A DNA stretch of 64,000 nucleotides from JAEUIE01 sp046350055 (GTDB taxonomy: Bacteria > Planctomycetota > Planctomycetia > Gemmatales > HRBIN36), in assembly GCA_046350055.1 (NCBI GenBank), contig JAXMBC010000001.1, positions 1,550,001 through 1,614,000 on the forward strand. The letters are read 5' to 3'. Below, piece after piece: positions 1 through 8,630 of this stretch (the stretch's first letter is position 1; each line of letters starts with the position of its first letter). The translations under genes were made by a program, and so were the position numbers. The notes under the pieces were generated by a model. The model ran no database searches and was not told where the DNA came from. It saw only the letters and a list, made by a program, of their open reading frames with translations.

Positions 1-2225
1 CATTCACGCATGCGCTGCAGAGCGTCACGACACCAGTTGCTCGGCTCGTTGCGGGCGAAGGCCGATTCACACTGCTGGGCCATCTGGGTCAGGAAGGCTT
101 CCACCATTTGCATGGGAGTGCCATCCCCCGTCGCTTCCATGGCTACCTGTTCCACCCGGGTGGCAATGGCATCGGGTTGCCAGTTGGGTTCCTGGAGCAT
201 GCCCTGCGTTTCTGCTTCCACTTCCTGGAGTCGCTGGGTGGGTTCTTCCCGGAGCCATTGTTTGATGAGCCGCTGTGCCGCCTGGCGTGAAGCAATGCGG
301 AGCATGAGCCCGCGGGGATACCAGACGTTGTACGTCCCAAAGCTGCGAAACGGGGTGCCCACCTTGCTGTACTGCTGCAGGCGGCTGGGCATCAGCATCC
401 GGCCCAGGGGCGTGGCCAGATCATTGAAGACATAGCTGGCGACCCGGGATGCTACTTCCCGCATCGTACCGTGGCTGCGACGACCGACCCGTGCCAGGTA
501 GACGCTTTGGAACGGTGCCCCATTGTCTTCCAGGGGCTGCATGCCGGGACGATAACGCGCACTGAAGTTGGCGTCCGGGTTGCAGTAGTGATTCAGTTCT
601 GTCAGGGTGGCGTAGATATTGCCCTTTTCGATGGGGGGCGTGGTGGTGTCGGTGGGAGCCCCGCAGAACAGGTAGGCAAACATCTCCTGCTCGGTGATGC
701 CCTGTTCCTGCAAGAGTCGTCGGCAGGTGTAGGCAATGTCGATCAACATGCCGCTGCCGGTACCGCCGCCTGCTGCAGCGAAGACAAGCACTTGCGGTGT
801 TTCAAAGCCCGGTTCCAGCCCGGTCATCGTGGCGGACTGTTCCAGCCCGTCGATATCGAGCAAGCCCTGAATGTCGCGCTTCATCTTGGAGGCGATACGC
901 AGGTGATTCTCTGCCAGGGCCAGGCGACCCAGCGAGCGCACACCGCCGACCGCGAGGTTGCGGGGAATGCTGTAGAGCCGTTCCGAAGGCAGCCATTCCG
1001 AGACAATTTCCAGCGACTGACGATGCTTCCGATAGACAGCTACGCCATTCAGCGGAGCGTGGAACATTTCCTGCGGCTGGAAGGCCTGTTCCGGTGGCCC
1101 GGTGAGGGCATCGTTGATCGACTTCGGATCGGAGTCGATGTAGATATACTTCCAGCACGGGATGCGATCGAGCCCACCAAAGCGATCGATGATGCGATAG
1201 CGAACAGCCTGCAGTGCTTCGCGCCCGAATTCACCCAGGCCAATGAGATACGTGGGACGCAGTGGACCGGGACGTGATGGACGTGCACCCGGCGTGGGTT
1301 TGCTGACCCGCTGCACGCGATTGGGACTGGAAGGATCTTCTTCATTGTTCTCAATGAACAAGTCTTCCATGGTGGCCCAGGTACGGGCCCCCGGCGTAGC
1401 TCGGACCAGGGCTCCGATGAAATCGAGACAACTCGGAAAGCGCTGGGCAGGATCTTTGCTGAGTGCTCGAGCAATCACGGCCCGGTCGCTGGGAGGCAGC
1501 GCCTTCAGGTCTGGTTCCTGCATGCAGTGCTGCTGCATCAGTTGCCGGGCACTCTTGCCAGTGAAAGGCAGACTGCCGGTGAGCAGTTCCTGAAACACGA
1601 TGGCCAGTGAATACTGATCGCTGTTCTTGCTCAGTTCGCCCTGGAATGTTTCAGGCGAAGCATAGGCCGGGGTGATGCCACCGAGCAGGCCGCTGTTGGT
1701 CGTGTTGCTGCGTCCCTCGAGCGCCTTGACGAGGCCGAAGTCAGCTACCTTGACCCGATTGCTCACCAGGAACAGGTTGCTCGGCTTGATATCAAGATGC
1801 TGCAGGTTGTACTGGTTGTGAATGAGGTCGAGCGCTTCTGCGGCATCACGCAGGTACGAGAGCAACTCCTGACGGGGAATGCCTACCTGCCCCTGGGCGC
1901 GGTATTCGTTGAGATGATCGCGCAGGTCCTTGTCTGCCAGCTCCATGACGATGACAAGTTCGCCATCGATCTGTTCGACGCGTTCGACATTGACGAGAAA
2001 CGGGTGACGGATGTTCTTGACGCGTTCGAGCGCGTTGAGTTCCTGCTCTGCGCGGATAGCTTCGTTCTCGGAGCCTTGCAAATTGCCGAAGACAAACTTG
2101 ATGGCCTTGAAGATGCCACCAGGCACATCGCATTTCCACACTTCACCAAAGCCGCCGCTCCCCAACGGCTCCAGCAAGCGGTAGCCTGGGATGGGCTCAG
2201 CATTCGGTTCTTTGACGAGCGCCAT
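1..2225 (-). CDS. Ser/Thr protein kinase fused to a tubulin-like domain (3' end outside window)
   Basis: Reading the minus strand from the ATG at 2225 gives 741 codons with no stop before the window edge, so the C-terminus is missing. Residues about 14-275 are a Hanks-type kinase: glycine loop GSGGFGEV (22-29), Lys43, catalytic HLDIKPSN (143-150), DFG at 162-164, APE-like ASPE (189-192). The catalytic Arg of HRD is Leu, so it is a non-RD kinase. After a Pro/Arg-rich linker, residues from about 325 carry GLGEFG, then YIDSD, then AAAGGGTGSG (483-492), the signature nucleotide loop of tubulin/FtsZ and of the bacterial tubulin-like family (PF13809 type). No transmembrane segment is seen. AAGG lies 8 bases before the start. 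The joint role (phosphorylation coupled to a GTP-binding polymer-like domain) is inference. Confidence 0.9.
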   Translation of the reverse strand, partial: MALVKEPNAEPIPGYRLLEPLGSGGFGEVWKCDVPGGIFKAIKFVFGNLQGSENEAIRAEQELNALERVKNIRHPFLVNVERVEQIDGELVIVMELADKDLRDHLNEYRAQGQVGIPRQELLSYLRDAAEALDLIHNQYNLQHLDIKPSNLFLVSNRVKVADFGLVKALEGRSNTTNSGLLGGITPAYASPETFQGELSKNSDQYSLAIVFQELLTGSLPFTGKSARQLMQQHCMQEPDLKALPPSDRAVIARALSKDPAQRFPSCLDFIGALVRATPGARTWATMEDLFIENNEEDPSSPNRVQRVSKPTPGARPSRPGPLRPTYLIGLGEFGREALQAVRYRIIDRFGGLDRIPCWKYIYIDSDPKSINDALTGPPEQAFQPQEMFHAPLNGVAVYRKHRQSLEIVSEWLPSERLYSIPRNLAVGGVRSLGRLALAENHLRIASKMKRDIQGLLDIDGLEQSATMTGLEPGFETPQVLVFAAAGGGTGSGMLIDIAYTCRRLLQEQGITEQEMFAYLFCGAPTDTTTPPIEKGNIYATLTELNHYCNPDANFSARYRPGMQPLEDNGAPFQSVYLARVGRRSHGTMREVASRVASYVFNDLATPLGRMLMPSRLQQYSKVGTPFRSFGTYNVWYPRGLMLRIASRQAAQRLIKQWLREEPTQRLQEVEAETQGMLQEPNWQPDAIATRVEQVAMEATGDGTPMQMVEAFLTQMAQQCESAFARNEPSNWCRDALQRMRE

Positions 2226-2403
2226 ACGGGTACCTTGGGCGATACATGCAGGGAGCCGTAGGGATGTGCATCCTATCTTCTTATCACTACTTGCTTTAGA
2301 CTAGATCACGAAGTGAGGCTTGTCCAATCGCAAACGGCAGCATCCGACGGGTTACCCCATTATATGGGCGAGGACGGGTTAAGTTGGCATCATGCAAGAA
2401 GTT

Positions 2404-2430
2404 AGAGCCGCGCACGAAGTAAGCGGCTCT
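2404..2430. other. Hairpin between amidohydrolase and kinase genes
   Basis: AGAGCCGC (2404-2411) and GCGGCTCT (2423-2430) form a perfect 8-base stem with an 11-base loop, just downstream of the amidohydrolase stop on the minus strand. No T-run follows, so it may be a Rho-independent-like terminator without a clear U tract, or only a processing stem. The rest of 2226-2462 holds the presumed kinase-gene promoter, with no convincing boxes. Confidence 0.4.
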
Positions 2431-2462
2431 GCAATTACACGGTGAATAGGCATCGAGATGCC

Positions 2463-3623
2463 CTACATCTGGACAGCTGAACCGTTCAGGTAAACCGCGG
2501 AAGGTGGGGAAGTGCCACGCCAAAGCAGGTCCCACGGGTCAGCAGCACTGCCATCGTGGGGGATGACGACGAAGCTCGCTGCCTGATTCGCCTGCAATCG
2601 AGCATGTTGCGTACCCAGTTGTAATAGCAACAGCCCCGTGAGTTGCGATCGATCCCGTTGCCACAGAAACCGACATTCATTCAGAATGCTCAGGTCCGGG
2701 TTCGATGCCAGGCTATCGGTACCCAATGCGACCCGGACGCCATCCTGCAGCATCTGAAGATACGGATGAGGCTCGTGCCCGAAGTAGGCATGGGTGCGCG
2801 GACAGTAGACGATGGTAGTATCATCCGACAGTCGCTGCCATTGTTCACGGGTGAGGTAGTTGCAGTGGATCAGGGTAACTTCGTCAAACTTGTCCAGGAG
2901 TTCAAGCAACTCGTCCATGGAACCTGCCAGGTTGTCCGGATTCCAGGCTCCGAGTTCCTGGAGGAACGGAACGAATGGCCCCCCTTCATTCTCGAGTAAC
3001 TCTAACTCTTCCTTTGTCTCTGCCACGTGCATTACAGGGTTGGCGTGCTGATGCATCTGGCGCAGACCGACCAGAAGCTGATACGCCACGGTGTACGGGG
3101 CATGCGGGCTGACGGTACGATACGGGCCATTGCTTGCGCCATGCAGCCACGCCGTGGCGTCCTGTATCGCAGTAGCAATACGGGAATCGCTCATGCCGAT
3201 GAGTTCGAGGCACACTTCCGAATCAAGTGGCGACTGGGCAAGCAACGGTTCACTTCGACCACCCACGCTGATGTCGCTCAGCCAGGTTGTTCCCTGCCTC
3301 AGCGACTCAGCAATCCCTGCTTCAATTGCCCTATCCCATTCTGACACGTTTCCTTGCCGACGGTAATCAATCACCTGCCTCAGCCAATCGGTGAACTGCT
3401 TCGGCGGTGACAACTTGCCTCGCAGTGCTCCCAAATCCAGATGAGTATGAGCGTTAACAAGCCCCGGCGTTACCAGTGATGAACCCAGCTCGACATCCAC
3501 CCGCATTCCACTCTGCCAGGGCTTCACACTTGCCACGACACCTTTGTGAACCTCCACCACCCCATCGCGCATCGGCTCGCCTTCGCCCGTAAACACCCAA
3601 TCCGCCCGGTAGGTGATTGACAT
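2463..3623 (-). CDS. Amidohydrolase family metal-dependent deaminase (TRZ/ATZ / aminofutalosine deaminase-like)
   Basis: 386 residues with the full set of amidohydrolase metal ligands in order: NAHTHLD near residue 58, HVAET near 198, HCNY near 250 and GTDSLASN near 300. Cytosolic, no signal peptide. The closest described groups are S-adenosylhomocysteine / methylthioadenosine deaminases and the aminodeoxyfutalosine deaminase of the futalosine menaquinone route. Which substrate applies cannot be read from the sequence. It is the last gene of a minus-strand run aroB-dprA-amidohydrolase, with only 2 bases between dprA and its start, so co-transcription is likely. Confidence 0.85.
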   Translation of the reverse strand: MSITYRADWVFTGEGEPMRDGVVEVHKGVVASVKPWQSGMRVDVELGSSLVTPGLVNAHTHLDLGALRGKLSPPKQFTDWLRQVIDYRRQGNVSEWDRAIEAGIAESLRQGTTWLSDISVGGRSEPLLAQSPLDSEVCLELIGMSDSRIATAIQDATAWLHGASNGPYRTVSPHAPYTVAYQLLVGLRQMHQHANPVMHVAETKEELELLENEGGPFVPFLQELGAWNPDNLAGSMDELLELLDKFDEVTLIHCNYLTREQWQRLSDDTTIVYCPRTHAYFGHEPHPYLQMLQDGVRVALGTDSLASNPDLSILNECRFLWQRDRSQLTGLLLLQLGTQHARLQANQAASFVVIPHDGSAADPWDLLWRGTSPPSAVYLNGSAVQM

Positions 3624-3625
3624 GG

Positions 3626-4762
3626 CTACTTCCTCGCGAACCGATTGCCCGGCTGGCGGCGAACATGGCCTGCCAGTTCCATCATCAGCAGGCCACTGTT
3701 CGTTTCCGAAATGCCCAAGCCCGTGCTGGCGATCAGATCATCCACCGAGGCACTTTCACTGCCTATCGCCTGCCACAACTGCAACTGCGCCGGTGAGAGT
3801 GTTGCTGGGGGCTCCTTCACCCGATTCTCTGCCCGCACCGGTTCCTTCCTGATGATGACACCCTCATCAGTCTTCTCAATCACCGGCAGTGCATCGAGTG
3901 CTTCCAGCACATCCTCGACCGACCGCACCAGAGTCGCACCATTCCGAATCAGCAGATGGGGACCTTCGCTGGCTTCGCTATCCACCGGCCCCGGTACCGC
4001 TAGCACTTCCCGACCCTGCTCCCCCGCCAGTCTAGCAGTAATGAGCGCCCCGCTCTTGAGTGCTGCCTCCACAATGATCGTCGCCCGGCTCAACCCGCTG
4101 ATGATGCGATTCCGCCGGGGAAACAGATCAGGCATGGGGGCCATGGCCATCGGCATCTCGCTGAGCAGCACTCCTTGCTGCACCACCCGCTCCGCCAGCT
4201 CCTTGTGCTCCGGCGGATACAGCTTGCCCAGCCCGCCTGCCAGCACCGCTATCGTCCGGCCACCTGCATCCAGGGCAGCCGTGTGTGCCACCCCATCAAT
4301 GCCACGTGCCAGGCCACTGACCACCGTCCAGCCCGCTGCTGCAAGTCCCGCAGCCAGGCGCGTCGCGATGCGACGTCCATAAGCGGTGCAATGCCGGGAA
4401 CCCACAATGGCTACTGACTTGCTGTCGGCTGGCACAAAGGTGCCGCGATGAAAGAGGAAGAAAGGCGCCGTTGGGATGGCACGGAGTGCAGCCGGGTAGT
4501 CAGCATGATTCATGTGAAGCATGGTGGCCTGGTGCTTCTCCACCAGTGCCAGTTCTGCGTCTACGTTCAGTTTGGGGATGGCGTCGGTCAGTTGCTCCGC
4601 AGTCTTCTGGCCAATGTTCGGGATGGTCATCAGCTCGCTGGCAGGTGTTCGCAGTATCCGCTCCGCCGTCTCGAAGCGTTCGAGCAAGGCAGCCAGGGTC
4701 TTGGGCCCCAGACCGGGAAGCAGGTGCAACTTCAGACGGGCCAGGGTTTCAGCGTCCATCAC
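3626..4762 (-). CDS. dprA: DNA-processing protein DprA
   Basis: 378 residues. DprA binds incoming single-stranded DNA and loads RecA during natural transformation. An N-terminal helix-hairpin-helix region (about 1-65, LPGLGPKTLAAL and IPNIGQKTAEQL) is followed by the Rossmann-like DprA core with VGSRHCTAYGRR, SGLARGIDGVAH, LAGGLGKLYPPEH and the strongly conserved FPRRNRIISGLS. A C-terminal winged-helix-like segment (about 320-378) completes the three-domain layout typical of the longer DprA proteins. Its start overlaps the aroB stop by 4 bases (ATGA), indicating translational coupling. Other competence genes are not in the window. Confidence 0.96.
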   Translation of the reverse strand: MMDAETLARLKLHLLPGLGPKTLAALLERFETAERILRTPASELMTIPNIGQKTAEQLTDAIPKLNVDAELALVEKHQATMLHMNHADYPAALRAIPTAPFFLFHRGTFVPADSKSVAIVGSRHCTAYGRRIATRLAAGLAAAGWTVVSGLARGIDGVAHTAALDAGGRTIAVLAGGLGKLYPPEHKELAERVVQQGVLLSEMPMAMAPMPDLFPRRNRIISGLSRATIIVEAALKSGALITARLAGEQGREVLAVPGPVDSEASEGPHLLIRNGATLVRSVEDVLEALDALPVIEKTDEGVIIRKEPVRAENRVKEPPATLSPAQLQLWQAIGSESASVDDLIASTGLGISETNSGLLMMELAGHVRRQPGNRFARK

Positions 4763-5844
4763 TTGTCCCGTCGCAGAAGTTGTTGGACGATCTCTGCCTC
4801 CACTTCATACCCCGCCTGCACTTCTCCCAGCCTCGTAGGCAAGACGAAACGCATCTTGCCGCCCACGTTCTTCTTGTCGTGCCGCATCGCTTCCACCATC
4901 GCATCCACCGACCATCGCCTGCTCACAGCCGTCGGCAACTGGAACCGTGACAGAAGCTTGATCAGTCGCTGCGTCAGGGCATCGTCAATCATCCCCAGCT
5001 TTTCCGCCAGCCTGCATTCGCAGACCATGCCAATAGCCACCGCTTCACCATGCAGCAGCCTGCCATACCCTGCCACCTTCTCAAAGGCATGACCGCAGGT
5101 ATGGCCGAAGTTGAGCAAAGCCCGCAAGCCCGTCGTTTCGTATTCGTCCTGCTCCACTACCTGTGCCTTTAATTCGCATGATCGGGTAATGAGATGATCG
5201 AGAGCGGCTGGCTCCAGTTGCAGTATTGCTTCCACATGCTCTTCCAGCCACTGGAAGAACGCTGCATCAAGGATCATCCCGTACTTGATGACCTCGGCCA
5301 TGCCGCTGCAGTATTCCCGCGGAGGTAAAGTGCTCAGATATTGCGTATCTATCCACACACCACGTGGTTGATGAAATGCACCTATGAGGTTCTTGCCTGC
5401 CTGGTGATTGATGCCCACCTTGCCGCCGACGCTGCTATCCACCATGGCCAGCAGCGTAGTGGGGATCATGATCACTGGCAGACCACGGTTGAACGTAGCA
5501 GCGGCGAACCCCGCCAGGTCGCCTATCACGCCGCCCCCCAGGGCGAGGATGGGCGTGGAACGGTCTGCCTTCAGTGCCGCCAGTTCGTCGTAGAGTTTAC
5601 TCAGACCCTCCAGCGACTTCTGGTTCTCACCCGATGGTACCTGGACCTGATGTGCTGTAATTCCAGTCTTCTGCAGCTCGATGGACAAGGCGGTCGCATG
5701 CATCTTGACATGCCGGTCATAGATCAGGCAGACGGACTTGCTTTTCGTGAGGCTGTCCAGCCAGGCAGGAAACTGTGCTGCGGCGGCATGATGCAGAAGG
5801 ATCTTGTAGGAACGGTGTCCCAGATTGACGTGAATGGATGGCAT
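4759..5844 (-). CDS. aroB: 3-dehydroquinate synthase
   Basis: 361 residues, normal for AroB, which converts DAHP to 3-dehydroquinate with NAD+ and a divalent metal in the shikimate pathway. The NAD and substrate region reads GGGVIGDLAGFAAATF, IPTTLLAMVDSSVGGK and GINHQAGKNLIGAFHQP; metal ligands include the Glu in MAEVIKYG, the His in NFGHTCGHAFE and HGEAVAIGM. First gene of a run with dprA. The two DAHP synthase genes that supply its substrate are at 8631-9743 and 18136-19245, outside this operon. Confidence 0.97.
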   Translation of the reverse strand: MPSIHVNLGHRSYKILLHHAAAAQFPAWLDSLTKSKSVCLIYDRHVKMHATALSIELQKTGITAHQVQVPSGENQKSLEGLSKLYDELAALKADRSTPILALGGGVIGDLAGFAAATFNRGLPVIMIPTTLLAMVDSSVGGKVGINHQAGKNLIGAFHQPRGVWIDTQYLSTLPPREYCSGMAEVIKYGMILDAAFFQWLEEHVEAILQLEPAALDHLITRSCELKAQVVEQDEYETTGLRALLNFGHTCGHAFEKVAGYGRLLHGEAVAIGMVCECRLAEKLGMIDDALTQRLIKLLSRFQLPTAVSRRWSVDAMVEAMRHDKKNVGGKMRFVLPTRLGEVQAGYEVEAEIVQQLLRRDK

Positions 5845-5895
5845 GGTGTTGCAACGTCCCGCCCCCGGCTTGCGTCGCCGGGGGCTATCTTCTCG

Positions 5896-6837
5896 CTACT
5901 TCTTCTCTTCACGCCACAACCACTTCAGCGATTCGGGCATGATGGATGCACCGTGGGCCAGGCTGTGGGCCCCGGTGCCATACTCGAAGCGGTAGTCATA
6001 CTTGGCGAACTTCAGTGAGGCAGCCATCTGCTGGTTGGCCAGGGGCCAGTTGCCTGCACCGTTGTCCAGATCGTTGCTGCCATCCTGCAGAAACACGCGG
6101 AGAGGCTTCGGCGATGAAGCACTCTTGCGTACCAGGTCGTGGTAGACATGCCCGCCTCGAATGTTGGTGAAGCTGCCTACATGGCTGAGCACCTTGCGAA
6201 AGAGGTCCGGGCGTTCCCAGGCGAGCGTGAAGGCACAGATGCCACCCGAGCTGATGCCACAGACAGCGCGATCATCAGGATTCGTACTGAACTTGATCTC
6301 GAAGTCCTTCTCCACCCTGGGCAGCATTTCCTTCTCGAGGAACTCGGCATACTTGGGGGACAGCGTATCGTATTCGATGCTGCGCTGGTTGTGCCGTGTG
6401 GTCACCCGGTTCCCATCGTTATCCAGAGGCACTCCGGGCTGTATAAAGACGCCCACGATGTGCGGCAGTTCCTTGCGATGCATCAGGTTATCAAACATGT
6501 TGGGCACGGGGCAGGGACCCTTGGGGTTGGCGTAGTTGGCTCCATCCATGAACACCATGAGCTTGGCTGGCTTGCTCTTGTCCAGCCCCGCAGGCAGATA
6601 GACCCAGTAGTCACGCTCGGTGTTGTTGTAGACCTTGCTCTTCATGACCCGCTTTTCGCTCAACGTGCCGGCGGGCACTCCATCCTGCTTCTTGGCGTCA
6701 GGCCCCAGCTTGTAGGGTGCATCATGATTGACGCGGGGTGGCGAGGGTTGCTTCTGTTCTTGAGCAAGCAGTGTAGTGGAAGTGAGCAGCCACAGGGCCA
6801 GGCAGGCCATGGGGGTTCGAGTCGTGGAGAAGATCAT
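5896..6837 (-). CDS. Secreted esterase of the enterochelin esterase / esterase D-like family
   Basis: The reading frame is open further upstream to 6912, but the ATG at 6837 is preferred: it gives a clean signal peptide (MIFSTTRTP, then a hydrophobic stretch ending LLAQ) and has GAGG a few bases upstream. The mature part is an alpha/beta hydrolase of the PF00756 type, with YWVYLPAGL near the start, the nucleophile elbow GISSGG near residue 195, and a C-terminal His in GAHSLAHG. Natural substrate unknown: such proteins hydrolyse siderophore or carbohydrate esters. A distant relative lies at 47765-48886. Confidence 0.85.
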   Translation of the reverse strand: MIFSTTRTPMACLALWLLTSTTLLAQEQKQPSPPRVNHDAPYKLGPDAKKQDGVPAGTLSEKRVMKSKVYNNTERDYWVYLPAGLDKSKPAKLMVFMDGANYANPKGPCPVPNMFDNLMHRKELPHIVGVFIQPGVPLDNDGNRVTTRHNQRSIEYDTLSPKYAEFLEKEMLPRVEKDFEIKFSTNPDDRAVCGISSGGICAFTLAWERPDLFRKVLSHVGSFTNIRGGHVYHDLVRKSASSPKPLRVFLQDGSNDLDNGAGNWPLANQQMAASLKFAKYDYRFEYGTGAHSLAHGASIMPESLKWLWREEKK

Positions 6838-6936
6838 GGTGAGCCTCAAGGCACAGGATAGTGTCCGATAGTGCAAAGTTACGGTATGGCATGGACGGGT
6901 GCAATAGGTCACAGGACAATCGTGGTCAGTGTTGCC

Positions 6937-8172
6937 CTACTTTCCATGAATCGTCCGCTTGAATTCGCGTTCCCATGCTTCGTGGAGACGGTCGATGGCT
7001 TGTTCAATGGGGATGCTGCGCAGCGTATCCCCGTCCTGGGTGATCAGACCGAAACGGATAAGCTTGGCGAGTGCGTCATGGATTTCGAAGTCGACCTTCT
7101 GCCCGGTGTGCTTCTGCAGAAACTCTTCCACAAAGTCATCGAGCTGCCTGGCGGTCCAGCCTGCCGGCGGAGCGTACTTCCACAGGCAGAAGTAGCCCAG
7201 CATTGCTTCACGCCATTCCTGGTGCTCCGCTTCGTTGAGCAGGTTGTAGAGCACCCCGGCATTGTTATCGAGGTTCTGGTAGTACAAACTGCGAGTGAGC
7301 TGCAAGCTGTACTGATTCTTGGTGAAGTTGTAGGAGTAGTAGCTGCGGTAGCCGTAGGTGCCCGACGCTGCAGCCAGACCCCACAGGCCCACCGCACCAG
7401 CCCCCACCGGGCCTTTGATAAATGCCAGGCCCACCAGCTTCAGCAGTGGCATCACCACCACGTTCCAGGCGGTGAGGATCACAAACGTCAGCAGCGGAAA
7501 GGTCAGTTTGGTCTTGTCGATATTGTTCAGCTTCAGCTTGGCGCCAGGGAGGAGCATCTCGATATCCTCCTGGGGGATATCCTTGAAGGCCTTCAGGTAG
7601 ACCGTGTTGCTGTTGACCTCAGGGCCGATGCGGAGCTTGGAATCCTCGCGGAGCTTGAGCATCACCACCAGGCGGCGGAAGACGGGGATCTCGACTTCTT
7701 CCAGCTTCCACATCCGCTTCCAGTTGCGGAAGCTCCGTTTGCCGGTGGTTTTACCCCGGACAAAGACAGCAAGCCGGTCGAAAATGCTGAAGTCCACATC
7801 CATGCTGAGGCCCCACCGGCTGCGGCCTTCCAGGGCAGCTTGCAGCTCGGCTTCCGTGACGTGGTGGAAGTTGGCCCGTTTGAGCAGTCCGCCGAACGTA
7901 CCAAAGAGGTGATCCAGCAGCTCTGCCCGTCGGACGGGTGTGGCTTTGCGGAGTGTGGTCGTTTCCCGGTCCGGATCGAACGGTGCATAATCTTCCGCGA
8001 GGTCTTCAATAGTGCGGAGGAATTCAAAGTGGAAGAGGGAAGCCAGGAGCTTGGAGATCACTCGCCACTGGGTCTGCTGTTCAGCGGTGATGCCCTCCAG
8101 CTGGCAGAGAAGGTCGAGAAGTTCCTGCCGACGCAGAGGGATATAGTGTTCGCGATCGGTGTAGTCAGCCAT
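6937..8172 (-). CDS. DUF3754 (TMEM143-like) membrane protein
   Basis: 411 residues. The central part has two hydrophobic segments (FPLLTFVILTAWNVVVMPLL and a Gly/Ala-rich stretch GPVGAGAVGLWGLAAASG, about residues 225-275) followed by a Tyr-rich patch YGYRSYYSYNFTKNQYSL. Together with the N-terminal region this resembles DUF3754 proteins related to mitochondrial TMEM143; the function of that family is not established. The long N- and C-terminal parts look soluble. No Shine-Dalgarno sequence is evident. Its promoter must lie in 8173-8388, head-to-head with the first dispersed element copy. Confidence 0.75.
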   Translation of the reverse strand: MADYTDREHYIPLRRQELLDLLCQLEGITAEQQTQWRVISKLLASLFHFEFLRTIEDLAEDYAPFDPDRETTTLRKATPVRRAELLDHLFGTFGGLLKRANFHHVTEAELQAALEGRSRWGLSMDVDFSIFDRLAVFVRGKTTGKRSFRNWKRMWKLEEVEIPVFRRLVVMLKLREDSKLRIGPEVNSNTVYLKAFKDIPQEDIEMLLPGAKLKLNNIDKTKLTFPLLTFVILTAWNVVVMPLLKLVGLAFIKGPVGAGAVGLWGLAAASGTYGYRSYYSYNFTKNQYSLQLTRSLYYQNLDNNAGVLYNLLNEAEHQEWREAMLGYFCLWKYAPPAGWTARQLDDFVEEFLQKHTGQKVDFEIHDALAKLIRFGLITQDGDTLRSIPIEQAIDRLHEAWEREFKRTIHGK

Positions 8173-8388
8173 GAGAAATACCGAACGCAGTGACGTAAGT
8201 AGGTAGGAGTATGGTAGGGCGGCGGTCGCGTGAGAGCAATCGGGAATGCAAGACGGGATAAGGGCTGCGAGTCGTGTGCCACGGTTTGCTTGTACTCACG
8301 CTAACCGTGCCAGCTCACTGCGTAGTTGAGATGCCGGACATACTTAGCTTTAGCATGTCCAAAATTGGATATCACAAACTGTGATCTC
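8173..8388. other. Non-coding upstream region of the DUF3754 gene
   Basis: No coding sequence or RNA gene is seen. It contains a perfect inverted repeat ATCACA-AAC-TGTGAT at 8371-8385, immediately before the TGTTTACTTGCC motif that opens the dispersed element. The palindrome may be a protein-binding site, but its arms are in the opposite order to a CRP box. Confidence 0.5.
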
Positions 8389-8630
8389 TGTTTACTTGCC
8401 GACTCATGGCTTTGCACAGTAATCCCCAGTACATATACAAATGTACAATACTACAGAGAGCAACGGTTATTTGGAAGGACGCACTGATTCAACTCGTACA
8501 AATCTGCCCTGGGTACATGATGAGATGACAAGTTGACGTGTTGTACACCACTGAACACCACGGCTCAGGAGTTGGCAAGTAAACGACGTAACATCTTGGT
8601 AAACCAAGGGATACGGTGCGCACGAGTGTC
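8389..8630 (+). repeat. Dispersed element, copy 1 (single-core form)
   Basis: Starts with TGTTTACTTGCC (8389-8400), continues through an AT-rich segment with GTACAT/ATGTAC inverted repeats (8429-8446), and ends in the conserved core at 8585-8630. The distance from the first motif to the core is 196 bases, against 202 and 192 in the copies at 17592 and 61875. It fills the gap between the DUF3754 gene and the stop codon of DAHP synthase 1 and has no plausible reading frame of its own. Confidence 0.65.
8585..8630 (+). repeat. Conserved hairpin core E of the dispersed element
   Basis: GACGTAAC, then a perfect hairpin CTTGG-TAAA-CCAAG (8595-8608), one base, then GATACGG (8610-8616) and TGCGCACGAG. 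The stem sequence differs from every other copy, yet pairing is kept. It ends directly at the stop codon of the convergent DAHP synthase gene (8631-8633). Confidence 0.7.

Noticed and set aside
471..1277. 268-codon plus-strand open frame
   Set aside because: It lies antisense to the kinase-tubulin fusion, which has clear kinase and GGGTGSG motifs; no family features of its own.
6871..8193. 440-codon plus-strand open frame
   Set aside because: Antisense mirror of the DUF3754 gene; long antisense frames are common at this GC content and codon bias.
8371..8385. CRP/FNR binding site
   Set aside because: The palindrome ATCACA-AAC-TGTGAT has the arms in reversed order and only 3 bases between.
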